From positions 310,001-374,000 of the forward strand of contig NZ_CP054706.1 of assembly GCF_016495865.1 (NCBI RefSeq): a DNA stretch of 64,000 bases, in the 5' to 3' direction. The notes under the pieces are model-generated. The model saw only the letters and a list, made by a program, of their open reading frames with translations, searched no databases and was not told where the DNA came from. Origin of the DNA: Salicibibacter cibi. GTDB taxonomy: Bacteria > Bacillota > Bacilli > Bacillales > Marinococcaceae. Below are positions 46,125-56,290 of the stretch, one piece after another. Position numbers and translations under genes: made by a program. How positions within the stretch are numbered: position 1 is the stretch's first letter; every line of letters begins with the position of its first letter.

Positions 46125-47903
46125 TCATAGTTCATCGGTCGATTGCAATTCATGTACTTTAAATTCATCATCTTCGAGCATTACTGTTGTAACGGTTCTG
46201 AATTCCGTTGTTTCGGTTCCGTCATCGCTGTGTATATCGAAAACTTCGATTGACGTCACTTCCCATTCCTCTTCCGAAACGGCATCTACTGATTCAAGCG
46301 ATGTTTCGACATGGGTTTGGGTAATATTTTCTTCTGCCAAGTAATCAATATAGTCTTCATGTTCTTGAGCGCGCGGACCATCAGATGTCATCAAACCTTC
46401 TACAAGGGAGAAATCTTGCTCATTAATCGATTCTACAGACGCTTCATTAACGTCGTAGAGAAATTCTTCCAATTCACTTTCGTCGACCGTTTCCGATGAT
46501 TCTTCTTCACTATCTTCTGATCCATCAACCGTAAACGCTTCTGAATTCGATGGCGTCCCAAAAGAAAGCGAAGCACTTGCGGAATGATCGTCCAGTAACC
46601 ACTCTTCACTATCCGTGTCATACACAGCCGTAAACTGTAGGTCGGTCTCTTCATCCGAGCCATCGCTTTCATAGTGAACATTGGCATCAAATGTTGTTGT
46701 ATATTGATCTTCGTTGTCATTCATCGAAAATGAATCAAGATCGTAAACGATGTCTTGAAGTTCTCCGTCCCATGAATTATCAGCATCGTCCATTCTATCG
46801 AATTCCTCATTCATACTGTCAATGTATTGGTCGGTCACTTGTACATACTGATCCTCATCCAAGTTTTGATAAGCATCCGCCCATGTGTCGACATTTTCAT
46901 TTACCATGTCCATGAGTTGATCCTTCAGTTCTTCTGAAACAGTTGGAATTTCTAAAGACACATTGGTACCGGTGATTTCCTCTTCTTCACTGCTCGCACT
47001 ACCCCAAGGATAGTCATGTTCAGCATGAATCGTCATGGAACCATCTGTAACGACGGGACCAAGCTCCGAGTCCAACTCTTCTACCGTCATGTCAAGCGCA
47101 TCGCCATTCACATACACATCGGCTTCCGGTTCATTCGAATCAATATGTATGTACTCGCCATCCAAATTCAGGTCGACTTGTATTTGATCTTGGGGGGCTT
47201 CGATCAAATTCAATTCCTCTTCCTCTTCCAGTGTGACATAATCATGGTCTAGCTCCGCTTTTACCGTATATTGACCAGGGGCAATAGGTCCGATTTCCTG
47301 TGAAAAATCGTCTTGGTCTGCAACAGCAATTTCTTCTTCATCCAAATAGATGGCTGTATCTGCTTCATTTGTCGTTATATTTATATAAAAAGGAGGAACT
47401 TCAAATGAATAAGCATCAAAAATGTTCCAGTTGTTACTGTCCGAATTCAGTTGAAAAAGAGAGTTATCCGCAGAATTAGCTGCAAATTCTTCATCTTCAT
47501 GATCCATATACTCGGCTTGTTGACGTAACGAGGAGATCTCCTCGTTGACAAAAGAGGCATTCCCCTCCATATACTGCACCAACCCCTGAAAGTCATCCGA
47601 TTCCATTTCCATTCCGGGGTCACTGCTTGTAACCATCGCGGCAAGTTGTTCCGTATCTCCCTCGGTTAATGCTTCCTCAAATTGATCAACAGCTCTATGT
47701 TGATCAAAAATAGATGCTGTTATTTGGTACGTGATAAAAGCGGCTAAAAGAACGCCTGCTGAAACAAGCATCGTCCATTTCTTTTTTTTGCTTAACGAAC
47801 CTTTTGTTTTTTGCCTAGTGGGTTTTTGGACGTTCATACCGCACTGTGAGCATACATTCGCGTTAGGCTTAAGTTGATGACCACAATGTTTACAAAATTT
47901 CAT
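46125..47903 (-). CDS. zinc-ribbon membrane-anchored protein, YvbJ/TcaA family
   Basis: 592 residues. The N-terminus is a zinc ribbon (CKHCGHQLK and CSQCG, four Cys within residues 4-22), then a basic linker, one membrane helix (about 44-64) and a long, extremely acidic extracellular region with repeated TcaA-like modules (PPFYINITTNEADTAIYLD, IGPIAPGQYTVKAEL). TcaA proteins influence cell-wall biosynthesis and glycopeptide response in staphylococci; the role here is inferred. It forms a two-gene operon with the upstream zinc-ribbon protein. Confidence 0.85.
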   Translation of the reverse strand: MKFCKHCGHQLKPNANVCSQCGMNVQKPTRQKTKGSLSKKKKWTMLVSAGVLLAAFITYQITASIFDQHRAVDQFEEALTEGDTEQLAAMVTSSDPGMEMESDDFQGLVQYMEGNASFVNEEISSLRQQAEYMDHEDEEFAANSADNSLFQLNSDSNNWNIFDAYSFEVPPFYINITTNEADTAIYLDEEEIAVADQDDFSQEIGPIAPGQYTVKAELDHDYVTLEEEEELNLIEAPQDQIQVDLNLDGEYIHIDSNEPEADVYVNGDALDMTVEELDSELGPVVTDGSMTIHAEHDYPWGSASSEEEEITGTNVSLEIPTVSEELKDQLMDMVNENVDTWADAYQNLDEDQYVQVTDQYIDSMNEEFDRMDDADNSWDGELQDIVYDLDSFSMNDNEDQYTTTFDANVHYESDGSDEETDLQFTAVYDTDSEEWLLDDHSASASLSFGTPSNSEAFTVDGSEDSEEESSETVDESELEEFLYDVNEASVESINEQDFSLVEGLMTSDGPRAQEHEDYIDYLAEENITQTHVETSLESVDAVSEEEWEVTSIEVFDIHSDDGTETTEFRTVTTVMLEDDEFKVHELQSTDEL

Positions 47904-47925
47904 TTAAATTCTCCTCTTGTAAATT

Positions 47926-48699
47926 TCAAAACATATTCATAGATTCCAAATCATTGAGAAATGAAGTCGTAAGGCTCTCCCCGAACACATACAAAATGAC
48001 CGCTAACAGCGTCAGAACAATCAATGCTCCATAAAATGTATCCAGTCCGCCTGTAGAATCTTTCAGAAATAAATGCACCGTATACACAATGGCAAGATTA
48101 AAAGCCGTCATTGCCGCGAACAGAAAAATAATGCCCAATGAAAGAACATTCACCAATGTTAATAGTAAGGAAAGGATTAAAATAGCAAGCGGAATGACCA
48201 TCATCGAACCAAATGATGCAACCAACCGTTGAAAGGACACCGATGATTTCCCCATTTTGACAACGACAAACATTCCGCCAATCGTTAAAGCGAGAAAAAT
48301 CAATAGGTAAATGATCGGAGAAACCACAGGCACATCAGGACTCCATGGAGACAATGTTGACACAATTGATGTAAAAATTAACGGTAGGATGATTGCAACT
48401 AGCGCAATGGTGATAATGCCGTAGATCATCTGATTTTTCGTTCCGGTAATAGCACTCGCAGCATTAAAAGGGGATTTTAGTGCAGTTAGGAAAAAGGTCC
48501 AGTAATTGTATAAATTTTCCTTTACTTGATCAAAATCCGCGTTCCCTTGCTCTTGTTCTGGTTCTCGCTCTTCTATTGTGCCGGCACTTTCTGCACGGGC
48601 CGCCTCAATAATTTCATCATGACGCTGTACCTTCTGTCCACAATGTTCGCAAAAATTATCATCTACACTCAACTCATAATGACAAGCATGACATTTCAT
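47926..48699 (-). CDS. zinc-ribbon, Yip1-like multi-helix membrane protein
   Basis: 257 residues. The N-terminal zinc ribbon CHACHYEL..CEHCGQK (Cys pairs at about 3/6 and 17/20) is followed by a charged linker and five or six membrane helices with a Yip1-type arrangement. Its stop is 22 bases before the YvbJ-like gene, and both share the zinc-ribbon plus membrane design, so they probably work together at the envelope. ATG 48699 follows GAGAGGAGCG. Confidence 0.8.
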   Translation of the reverse strand: MKCHACHYELSVDDNFCEHCGQKVQRHDEIIEAARAESAGTIEEREPEQEQGNADFDQVKENLYNYWTFFLTALKSPFNAASAITGTKNQMIYGIITIALVAIILPLIFTSIVSTLSPWSPDVPVVSPIIYLLIFLALTIGGMFVVVKMGKSSVSFQRLVASFGSMMVIPLAILILSLLLTLVNVLSLGIIFLFAAMTAFNLAIVYTVHLFLKDSTGGLDTFYGALIVLTLLAVILYVFGESLTTSFLNDLESMNMF

Positions 48700-49235
48700 T
48701 GCATTCGCTCCTCTCAAAAATTCATTTCCTCCCAGGACACAGTCCGAATGTGCTAATTCGATATCCTGAATAATTCACAGAAATCTTTGGGTTAATGACT
48801 GGCATTTGTGCGCAAAGACTTTCAACTCATTTGGAAATTCACCCAATAAATGAAAAAAATCCTTATCTGTTAGCGTGTAATTACGCCGAAAGGATTCTCC
48901 TAATGACCACTTTATCGCACAAAAGCCTTGATTTCAATCGTTAGACTATATTATCCAATAGAGAATTCAGTGTTCGATAAAAAAATCAGTTTTTTTCCAT
49001 GAAATCGTTTATCTATATGTTCAGCTATTATTTCCGCCACACCGGACCCTTCCGGGACTGTTTTTCAAATTGATGGGCGATGTTATGGTGACCGAAACTG
49101 AAGTGACGGCAATTGTTCAGTCGTCATGAACGGTTTATGGCACCCGAAACCAAGGAATCACATCGAACCTGGTTGTCATGAACGGGTCATGGCGCCCGAA
49201 ATCACGGAATCGAGGCGCGTACGGTCGCCATGAGA
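48700..49235. other. intergenic region with promoter of the zinc-ribbon operon and a 52-bp array
   Basis: No gene is recognised. The segment next to 48700 carries the ribosome site and presumably promoter of the minus-strand operon. Array 4 occupies the end nearest the Nnr gene. Confidence 0.55.
49071..49234. repeat. 52-bp tandem array 4 (about three units)
   Basis: GTCATGAACGG starts at 49123 and again at 49175, with GCCATGAG at 49227, each 52 bases apart. An older unit is recognisable before 49123 through TTATGGTGACCGAAA. Within a unit GTCAT can pair with ATGGC when one wobble pair is allowed. The array runs up to the stop codon of the minus-strand Nnr gene. Confidence 0.85.
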
Positions 49236-50732
49236 TCAATGCCAACGATCCACCGCCATCAGCGCATCCGGCAGCGCCTGTACAATCTGCGAAGCGGTCA
49301 TCGTTTCCGCCGGAACACCGCGCTGAAGCAAATCATCCGCGCAATATCCGTGCAAATGAACAGCGGTGGAGACCGCCGGTTGCACCTCTCCATAGCGGGC
49401 AACAAACGCAAGCATCATGCCCGTGAGCACATCGCCGGAGCCGCCTTTTGCCAGGCCGGCATTGCCGGTATCGTTGATCCATGTTTCGCCGCCCGGTGTC
49501 GCGACTAGTGTGCAAGGCCCTTTCAAAACGACATACACGCCGTACTCACGCGCGAACGTTTCCGCGACCTCAAAGCGACGACGATTCACCTCTCCCGGTG
49601 TCGCATCAATCAACGCCGCCATCTCTCCCGGGTGAGGGGTAATAATGAGCGGGTGTTCACGCTCTCGCACATTTTCAAGCATCTCGGTCAACATGTGCAA
49701 GCCATCGGCGTCGATGATGAGCGGACCCTTAAAATGATCGATAAGGGTCGCCAGTGTTTCCCGCCCCTGGACGCCGAAGCCAATGCCGGGTCCGATCGCG
49801 ATACCATCTTTATTTTCATAAAAGGGTTCGATTTTATCATCGCGGGCAAAATAAGTCGCTTCCGTAACATGAGCGGCGACCGTGGGCATCACGGCCCGGG
49901 GGGCGTTGACGGTTGTTAAGCCGGCGCCGGCATTCACCGCTGCGCCCGCGGTTAAGGCGGCTGCTCCCGGCATCGTTTCGCTCCCGGCGATGATGCCGAC
50001 TTTTCCGTGGGTACCTTTATGGGAATCGGCTGATCGTGGCTGCCAATGGGCGTTGACGTCCGCCGGCATCCAGACCGCCCGCTGCGTTGAAACAGTTTTA
50101 TCAAGGGCACGCGGAGGGATACCGATGGGCACGATCTCCGTCTCGCCGTAAAACGCCCGTCCGGGATACGTGTAGTAACTCAACTTCGGTTGCTGCAAGG
50201 TAATGGTACGGTCGGCCACAAGGGCGTCCTCGGGCACCGGACTGTCATCGCCGGGAATCCCGCTCGGTAAATCGACGGCGACGACGTCCGCCTCAGCTTC
50301 GTTGACTGCCTGAATGATCTCGCGGTACGGCTCCCTGATGGCGCCGGAAATCCCGGTCCCGAGCAATGCGTCAACGACAACATCCGCTTTTTGAAAAAAA
50401 ACCGGATCAAACGCTGCCCATGTGTACCCGGCACGCTCGTACAATTCTTTGTGCCATTTTGCATCGCCTTTCAACTTTTCCTCAGGAGGAATCAAGCAAA
50501 TGTCGACGGATCGGCCCATATCCTTGAGTGTGCGGGCGATAACGAAGCCGTCGCCTCCATTGTTGCCGGTTCCGATCAATACGAGAAAACGTTCATCGGC
50601 CCCATAATGGGCAAGCAATCGCTCGGCCACCGCCCGTCCGGCGTTCTCCATCAACATTGCTCCTGGCATGCCGAGCGCCTCGATCGCGTAGCGGTCCACG
50701 TTTCCCATTTCTTCTCCGGTTACGACTCGCAA
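49236..50732 (-). CDS. nnr: bifunctional NAD(P)H-hydrate epimerase / ADP-dependent NAD(P)H-hydrate dehydratase
   Basis: 498 residues. The N-terminal YjeF_N epimerase domain (1-210) has LIGTGNNGGDGFVIAR and VDLPSGIPGD. The C-terminal ribokinase-like dehydratase domain has GIAIGPGIGFG, ITPHPGEMA, LKGPCTLV, and NDTGNAGLAKGGSGDVL near the end, carrying the catalytic Asp. It repairs damaged NADHX/NADPHX. The start is TTG 50732 behind AAAGGAGG. It sits beside niaR and nifS, forming a NAD-metabolism neighbourhood on the minus strand. Confidence 0.95.
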   Translation of the reverse strand: MRVVTGEEMGNVDRYAIEALGMPGAMLMENAGRAVAERLLAHYGADERFLVLIGTGNNGGDGFVIARTLKDMGRSVDICLIPPEEKLKGDAKWHKELYERAGYTWAAFDPVFFQKADVVVDALLGTGISGAIREPYREIIQAVNEAEADVVAVDLPSGIPGDDSPVPEDALVADRTITLQQPKLSYYTYPGRAFYGETEIVPIGIPPRALDKTVSTQRAVWMPADVNAHWQPRSADSHKGTHGKVGIIAGSETMPGAAALTAGAAVNAGAGLTTVNAPRAVMPTVAAHVTEATYFARDDKIEPFYENKDGIAIGPGIGFGVQGRETLATLIDHFKGPLIIDADGLHMLTEMLENVREREHPLIITPHPGEMAALIDATPGEVNRRRFEVAETFAREYGVYVVLKGPCTLVATPGGETWINDTGNAGLAKGGSGDVLTGMMLAFVARYGEVQPAVSTAVHLHGYCADDLLQRGVPAETMTASQIVQALPDALMAVDRWH

Positions 50733-50748
50733 GAAATCAAGCCTCCTT

Positions 50749-51288
50749 TTACTGTTCGACGAGAAATCCTTTCGATTTTAACGCTTGTTTCGCCTCTTCG
50801 ATTGTTTGCCCGTCGTCGGCTTCCACCGTATGAAGGTGCAACCCGTCGGTGAGATCGGCAAGCAACGACGCTTCTTGTTCATTCATCAACTGTTGAAACC
50901 GTTCCACATCTTTGCGGCTTTTAATCATTAATTGGCCGGAAAGCTCCCCGTAAGCGGCGTGTTCCACAATTACGTTTTTGACAAGAATGCCGTGGTCGAC
51001 GAGAATATTCAATTCCTCCGCCAACTCCGCTTTCGTATGTCGGCAAGCAATAACGCCTGTCGCTTTTTCCGTATCGGTCCGGGGCCGATTATAAATGTAG
51101 CCTTGCGGAGTGGCGATAATCGGGTAATTCGCCGCTTTTAACAGCGAGATGTCCTGGACGATGACTTGTCGGCTCACCCCGTGCTTTTCTGCCAAAGCCC
51201 CTCCTTTTTGCGGCTCGGTTTCCTCTCTTAATACATTGGCAATTTGCTTGCGGCGTTCATCGCCGCTTATTTTTTTATCATTAGGCAT
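50749..51288 (-). CDS. niaR: NiaR (YrxA) niacin-responsive transcriptional repressor
   Basis: 179 residues: an N-terminal HTH_11 domain (RRKQIANVLREE, LAEKHGVSRQVIVQDISLLK) and a C-terminal 3H domain with conserved histidines (IACRHTKAEL, VDHGI, HLHTVEAD). Bacillus NiaR represses nad genes when nicotinic acid is available. Its start overlaps the end of nifS by 8 bases, so it is translated from the nifS transcript and would autoregulate through the shared divergent promoter. Confidence 0.93.
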   Translation of the reverse strand: MPNDKKISGDERRKQIANVLREETEPQKGGALAEKHGVSRQVIVQDISLLKAANYPIIATPQGYIYNRPRTDTEKATGVIACRHTKAELAEELNILVDHGILVKNVIVEHAAYGELSGQLMIKSRKDVERFQQLMNEQEASLLADLTDGLHLHTVEADDGQTIEEAKQALKSKGFLVEQ

Positions 51289-52387
51289 TTTTCGTTCTCC
51301 TTGATCGAATGTTCGTCAATTGCATCGCCGCCTCATCGATTTCGGCAAAGCTTGTCTCATGGCTGAATGAAAGGCGGACGAATGTGCGTGCCGTGTCAAA
51401 GCTGTGGCCGAGGGCAAGCAACGTTTCCGGAGGCCCGTGATCGCCACTGCGACAGGCGCTTCCCGTCGCGATCGCGATTCCTTGCCGATCACACGCGAGC
51501 ATCGCCTCCTGCCCTTCCATTTCCGGCAAACAAAGCCCGAGAATGTATGGCGATTGTTTTTCCTGTGCGCTTTCCCCAACCACCTGGTATTCAACCGGCA
51601 ATTGTTCTGCCATTTTAGCACGTAACGCACGTAAATGCGTGTTCGCTTCCCGCCTTCTTTTCATTTGTACATCCGCAGCTTCGGCAAACGCCGCGATGGC
51701 AGGTCCATCAGCGGTGCCCGAAGGAAGGCCATGAGTTGGTTCAACCGTTGTGGAAAAAAAGACAGCCCCAAGCCCTTTCGGGCCATGAATTTTATGAGCG
51801 GCTGTGCTGATCGCCGATAAACGCGCATCTTGCATCGGAATATGAATTTTCCCGTAAGACTGCACGCAGTCGCTGTGGAAAGGAACATCGGCACGGGCGA
51901 GCACCGTTCCGATGGCGCGAATATCGCGAATCGTACCGATCTCATGTTGAACGTGGGCAAATGTCGCGAGAATGGTGTCCGGCTTGATTCGCGTTTCGAC
52001 GTCTATCGGGTGAATGTTTCCGCGTTCATCGACAGGGACATTTTCCACATGCAGCTTCGGATATTGCTCGTCGAGGGTGCGCAAATAATCTCGAATCGAT
52101 GGGTGTTCTGTGCGGCATGTAAGGATGTGGCCTTGAAAATGTTTCGCGCTTAAGAAGCGATGGATGACGTGTTGGTTGGCCTCCGATCCGCTGCGGGTGA
52201 TCGTGACGCTTGCGTCATCGATCGTTTGTCCCAGTGTGGCAAGTGCTGCCTGCAACACATTGGCTGCGTCCGTTCCACGGGTATGAAGACTGTTGGCGTT
52301 TCCGTAATAATTGCCGGCAACTTCGTGGTACACATGCAGCGCTTCCGGACCCATTGGCGTTGTCGCCGCATAATCCAAGTATATCAT
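51281..52387 (-). CDS. nifS: cysteine desulfurase, NifS-type, NAD-cluster associated
   Basis: 368 residues. PLP-binding Lys199 (AAHKIHGPKG), the SGSEANQHV phosphate region and active Cys312 (SACRSG) are all present. In Bacillus this paralogue supplies sulfur for the Fe-S cluster of NadA. One oddity is FAHVQHEIGTI, where most relatives have Asn-Asn before Glu. It is divergent from nadB across 115 bases and first in the operon with niaR. Confidence 0.92.
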   Translation of the reverse strand: MIYLDYAATTPMGPEALHVYHEVAGNYYGNANSLHTRGTDAANVLQAALATLGQTIDDASVTITRSGSEANQHVIHRFLSAKHFQGHILTCRTEHPSIRDYLRTLDEQYPKLHVENVPVDERGNIHPIDVETRIKPDTILATFAHVQHEIGTIRDIRAIGTVLARADVPFHSDCVQSYGKIHIPMQDARLSAISTAAHKIHGPKGLGAVFFSTTVEPTHGLPSGTADGPAIAAFAEAADVQMKRRREANTHLRALRAKMAEQLPVEYQVVGESAQEKQSPYILGLCLPEMEGQEAMLACDRQGIAIATGSACRSGDHGPPETLLALGHSFDTARTFVRLSFSHETSFAEIDEAAMQLTNIRSRRTKNA

Positions 52388-52420
52388 GTATGTTAATCCT
52401 TTCTTTTGAAAAGTGAACTA

Positions 52421-52472
52421 TTTTACATCTTGTCACAGCCTTTATTTTATGTAAAGATAAGTGTAAAGACAC
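52421..52472. promoter_or_regulatory. candidate NiaR operator between nifS and nadB
   Basis: TGTAAAGATA at 52450 and TGTAAAGACA at 52462 are direct repeats 12 bases apart. TTTTACATCTTGTCAC at 52421 carries a similar site in the opposite orientation (GTGACAAGATGTAAAA). The position in the divergent promoter region and the neighbouring niaR gene support a NiaR role. Exact site borders are a guess. Confidence 0.55.
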
Positions 52473-52502
52473 ATAATGTGAATAATTGAGCAAGGGAGCG
52501 AG

Positions 52503-54065
52503 ATGAATGTGAGCAAAGAAGCGTTTGATGTCCTCATTATTGGGAGCGGCTTGGCGGGATTGGTCGTTGCCGAAACGATCGGCCGGCACTTAGATGTCGG
52601 TATTTTTTCAAAAGGGCAAACAATTGATAGCAACTCTTATCGGGCGCAAGGAGGTGTGGCCGCGGCGATCACAACGGAGGATTGTTGGGGAAACCACTGG
52701 AAAGACACATTGGAAGCGGGGGATGCGCACAACGATCCGGGCACCACCGCTACGTTAACGAAAGCGGGACGGGATGCCGTTCAAATGCTCGTCGAGTTGG
52801 GGGTGCCGTTTGATCGGGATGACCGTTCTCGTTTACAACTCGGCAAAGAAGGTGCACATAAATATCCTCGTATCGTGCATGCCGGTGGGGATCGAACCGG
52901 GGCGTCGCTCATCCGTACGTTACATAAGCGGGTACGTAAACATGTGCAATTTTTCAACGAAGAAACGGTGTTATCGATATTAAAAGAAAAAGGCAATTGC
53001 GTTGGCGTGAAAACGGTAGACCGACAAAGCGACATTCATTTCCGATATGCCGCCCACCTCGTGCTCGCGACCGGAGGCGCGGGTCAGTTGTTTACACAAA
53101 CGACGAATCACCCCTTTGCCACCGGGGATGGCTACGCGCTCGCTTATCGTGCCGGGGCGATCTTGCGGGATATGGAGTTTATCCAGTTTCATCCGACGCT
53201 TCTTGCGACAGAAACAGGAACTGCCGGTCTGATTACGGAAGCAATACGGGGTGCCGGTGCCCAATTGGTGACAGTGGACAATCATCGATTGATGGCGAAC
53301 CATCCGAAAGGAGATTTAGCGGGACGCGATGTCGTTGCCCGCGCGATTCACACTGCGAGACGCCACGGCGAAGACGTGTTTCTCGACGTCACGCCGGTTT
53401 CAAATCTGGCAGAACGTTTTCCCGGCGTCGCTTCATTGTGTGAAACGTACGGCTACTCGTCTCGCGTGCCCGTTGCGCCCGGCGCACATTTTATGATGGG
53501 TGGAGTCGTTGCAACGCCTGATGGGGAGACGAACGTTTCCGGATTGTACGCCGTCGGTGAAGTGGCATCGACAGGAGTGCACGGGGCGAATCGGCTGGCG
53601 AGCAATTCGCTATTGGAAGCGGTCGTTTTTGGTCGCAGGGTTGGTCGTAAGTTGTTGGAGCGACCGGGGAAGGTTTTTGGGAATCCGGTCGAACAACCGC
53701 TAAAAAAGTCGCCTTCGCCCCCAACGAAGACCGAAATCAGGCAGATGATGGATGAGGCATGCGGGGTCACTCGCGACGAGCAAACGTTACGAGAGGCCGG
53801 TGATTTTTTCAGATTATCTTTTCAATCAAGCTTTAAAAGTGACGATCCGGAAATTCAAGAGCGCCACAACATGTCCCTCGTTGCCGGGATGATTACAAAC
53901 GCTGCCTTAAGGCGCACGGAATCACGCGGCAGCCACTATCGGGAAGATCATCCGGGCAAAGATGCTTCATGGCAGGGCGTATCGCTCAAACATAGGCAGA
54001 AGGAGGAGGTGCCACAAAATGAACCTTTTAAAAGCAAAAGAACAGCTCCAATCATTTTTTATTGA
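52503..54065 (+). CDS. nadB: L-aspartate oxidase
   Basis: 520 residues. The FAD motif IIGSGLAGLVVAE lies at 12-24, YRAQGGVAAA near 49, the active-site stretch HAGGDRTGASL, ATGGAGQLF, and GEVASTGVHGANRLASNSLLE toward the C-terminus. The C-terminal helical domain is shorter than in E. coli. It oxidises L-aspartate to iminoaspartate, which NadA uses. AAGGGAG precedes ATG 52503. Its last 47 bases overlap nadC. Confidence 0.95.
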   Translation: MNVSKEAFDVLIIGSGLAGLVVAETIGRHLDVGIFSKGQTIDSNSYRAQGGVAAAITTEDCWGNHWKDTLEAGDAHNDPGTTATLTKAGRDAVQMLVELGVPFDRDDRSRLQLGKEGAHKYPRIVHAGGDRTGASLIRTLHKRVRKHVQFFNEETVLSILKEKGNCVGVKTVDRQSDIHFRYAAHLVLATGGAGQLFTQTTNHPFATGDGYALAYRAGAILRDMEFIQFHPTLLATETGTAGLITEAIRGAGAQLVTVDNHRLMANHPKGDLAGRDVVARAIHTARRHGEDVFLDVTPVSNLAERFPGVASLCETYGYSSRVPVAPGAHFMMGGVVATPDGETNVSGLYAVGEVASTGVHGANRLASNSLLEAVVFGRRVGRKLLERPGKVFGNPVEQPLKKSPSPPTKTEIRQMMDEACGVTRDEQTLREAGDFFRLSFQSSFKSDDPEIQERHNMSLVAGMITNAALRRTESRGSHYREDHPGKDASWQGVSLKHRQKEEVPQNEPFKSKRTAPIIFY

Positions 54066-54873
54066 AGACATTGGGGAACGTGATGTTTCAACAGGGTGGC
54101 TTGAGGGCGAAACGACAACTGTTGATGTGATAGCCAAACAATCCGGAACCCTCGCAGGCATTGCATTGTTGTCGATTGGGTATCCATTATTGGATGAAAA
54201 AGTGGATGTTACTGTCTATAAATCAGATGGAACTAAGATTAATGAAGGGGAACTTCTCGCGCGAATCAAAGGACCGGCGGTGTCTATTCTCAGTGGCGAG
54301 CGTGTTCTTCTTAACCTCATTCAGCGTATGAGCGGGGTTGCTACAGCGACAGCACAGGCGAAGGCTGACCTAAGTGATCCCGGGATCCGGATCTGTGATA
54401 CCCGTAAAACAACACCGGGGTTGCGAATGTTCGAAAAATATGCCGTTCGTTGCGGAGGAGGCGTCAACCATCGGTACGGTCTTTATGATGCGGTCATGAT
54501 TAAAGACAATCATATTGATGCCTGTGGAGGTTCTATCCACACAGCGGTTCAAAGAGCAAAAGCAACCGTCGGTCCGCTTGTGAAAATTGAAGTGGAAACC
54601 CGCGATGAACAGGAGGTCGTGGACGCTGTGGCTGCGCAAGCGGATGTGATCATGTTTGACAATGCACCTCCTGACGTCGTGCGTCATTGGCAGAGCCGCA
54701 TCCCGAAAACGATCACAACCGAAGCATCTGGGGGCATTATCCCTGAAACGCTCCCCGGTTATCGCGGCTGCGGCGTAGACTTCATCTCGCTCGGTTATAT
54801 CACGCATTCCGTTCAAGCTTTGGATATCAGTATAAACCATATGAAGGAGGAAGCATATCGTGTCTTTACTTGA
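54019..54873 (+). CDS. nadC: nicotinate-nucleotide diphosphorylase (carboxylating)
   Basis: 284 residues. The N-terminal open-faced sandwich domain is followed by the quinolinate PRTase barrel with [51 protein letters not shown] and a C-terminal EASGGI. It makes nicotinate mononucleotide from quinolinate and PRPP. ATG 54019 has AGGAGGAGGT upstream. It overlaps nadB and nadA, indicating coupled translation of nadBCA. Confidence 0.95.
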   Translation: MNLLKAKEQLQSFFIEDIGERDVSTGWLEGETTTVDVIAKQSGTLAGIALLSIGYPLLDEKVDVTVYKSDGTKINEGELLARIKGPAVSILSGERVLLNLIQRMSGVATATAQAKADLSDPGIRICDTRKTTPGLRMFEKYAVRCGGGVNHRYGLYDAVMIKDNHIDACGGSIHTAVQRAKATVGPLVKIEVETRDEQEVVDAVAAQADVIMFDNAPPDVVRHWQSRIPKTITTEASGGIIPETLPGYRGCGVDFISLGYITHSVQALDISINHMKEEAYRVFT

Positions 54874-55960
54874 TGCTATAAAAAAAGAAACAATGCCTGA
54901 AAAATATCAAGAAATGGATGAACAAACGTTGCAAACACGTGCCCGGGAAGCACGGGAAACACTCGAAGATCGTCTATTTATCCCCGGTCATCATTATCAG
55001 CGTGATGAAATCATTGCTTTCGCCGATGCAAGCGGTGATTCATTGCAATTGGCGCAACGCTCAGCCTCAACTACCGCCGATTACATCGTGTTTTGCGGCG
55101 TGCATTTTATGGCTGAGACGGCGGATATTTTAACGACAGATGAGCAAAAAGTGATCTTGCCCGATATGCGCGCCGGTTGTTCCATGGCTGACATGGCAGA
55201 TATTCATCAAACCGAGCGTGCGTGGCAAGCACTAACCGAGCAATTCGGTGATACAATTCTGCCGCTCACCTATGTAAACAGTACGGCGGCGATCAAAGCC
55301 TTCTGCGGGCGTCACGGTGGAGCGACGGTTACGTCTTCAAACGCGTCGGCGATGATCGAAGAAGCACTCACACGTAAAGAACGGTTATTATTTTTGCCGG
55401 ACCAGCATCTTGGCCGTAACACGGCCTATGATCTTGGTATTCCACTCGAGCAGATGATTGTCTGGGACCCGATTCGGGAAACATTTGAGGGCGAACCTCA
55501 TAATGATATTAAAGTGATTCTTTGGAAGGGTCACTGTTCGGTTCACGAGAAGTTCACGGTCGATTATATGGAAAAATTGCGCGGGGAATATGACGACTTG
55601 CAAGTGATTGTGCATCCGGAATGCAGCTGGGAAGTCGTCCAAGCCGCGGATCTGGATGGATCAACGAAGAAAATTATTGATACGATTGCCTCTGCACCGT
55701 CCGGCACCACCTGGGCAATCGGAACGGAAATGAACCTCGTGCAACGGCTTGCGAGCACACATAAGGATAAAACCATCATGTCCCTAAATCCGAACATGTG
55801 CCCATGCCTCACGATGAACCGCATCGACCTTGCTCATTTCACGTGGTGCTTGGAAGAACTCGTAGAAGGTAGAGTCGTCAATGAAATAAGTGTCGATGAA
55901 GCGACCGCAACACAAGCGCGCACCGCTCTGAATCGTATGCTACACGCCTTCGCGGTTTGA
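54860..55960 (+). CDS. nadA: quinolinate synthase
   Basis: 366 residues of the long Bacillus type. The [4Fe-4S] cysteines are Cys107 (GCSMAD), Cys255 (PECSWE) and one of Cys314/316 (NMCPCL). HHYQRDE near 44-50 and [11 protein letters not shown] are substrate-site motifs. It condenses iminoaspartate with dihydroxyacetone phosphate. GTG 54860, within the end of nadC, follows AAGGAGGAAG. A strong terminator closes the operon. Confidence 0.95.
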   Translation: MSLLDAIKKETMPEKYQEMDEQTLQTRAREARETLEDRLFIPGHHYQRDEIIAFADASGDSLQLAQRSASTTADYIVFCGVHFMAETADILTTDEQKVILPDMRAGCSMADMADIHQTERAWQALTEQFGDTILPLTYVNSTAAIKAFCGRHGGATVTSSNASAMIEEALTRKERLLFLPDQHLGRNTAYDLGIPLEQMIVWDPIRETFEGEPHNDIKVILWKGHCSVHEKFTVDYMEKLRGEYDDLQVIVHPECSWEVVQAADLDGSTKKIIDTIASAPSGTTWAIGTEMNLVQRLASTHKDKTIMSLNPNMCPCLTMNRIDLAHFTWCLEELVEGRVVNEISVDEATATQARTALNRMLHAFAV

Positions 55961-55963
55961 GTG

Positions 55964-56003
55964 AAATTCCCTCGATATTTCCCGGGAAATGTCGAGGGAA
56001 TTT
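55964..56003 (+). terminator. terminator of nadBCA
   Basis: AAATTCCCTCGATATTTCCC pairs with its near-exact complement (one mismatch) that ends in AATTTTATTT; the stem is about 19 bp. Confidence 0.85.
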
Positions 56004-56290
56004 TATTTCGTAAAGGCGGAAATTAGCACTATTTCCCTGGGCGTGCCCGCGTAATTATGATACAGTCTCTTTAAAAGAAAGCGGAGAGAGGCTCCTGGAA
56101 CACATTTCGGAGAGGATGTGGTTCAAATAGGAAGGATCAGACGCACAGGAGGCGTGTAGCCGAACGTACAACCGATAGGGTGACGCGGAAATTTTTCAAA
56201 TAGCTCGGCGTTTTCTTCGTAATGAATTGTATAATCGCGTGTAATCCATTGTGTTTTTCATCATTTGAAGTCGGAAAGGAGAGAGGACAA
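56004..56290. other. upstream region of the WYL regulator gene
   Basis: No gene. TATAAT at about 56229 is a promoter -10 candidate. The stretch 56080-56190 is purine-rich with several short inverted repeats, but I cannot assign it to a known riboswitch. Confidence 0.35.

Noticed and set aside
56080..56190. Riboswitch or T-box upstream of the WYL regulator
   Set aside because: No known aptamer core, specifier loop or antiterminator could be identified by eye.
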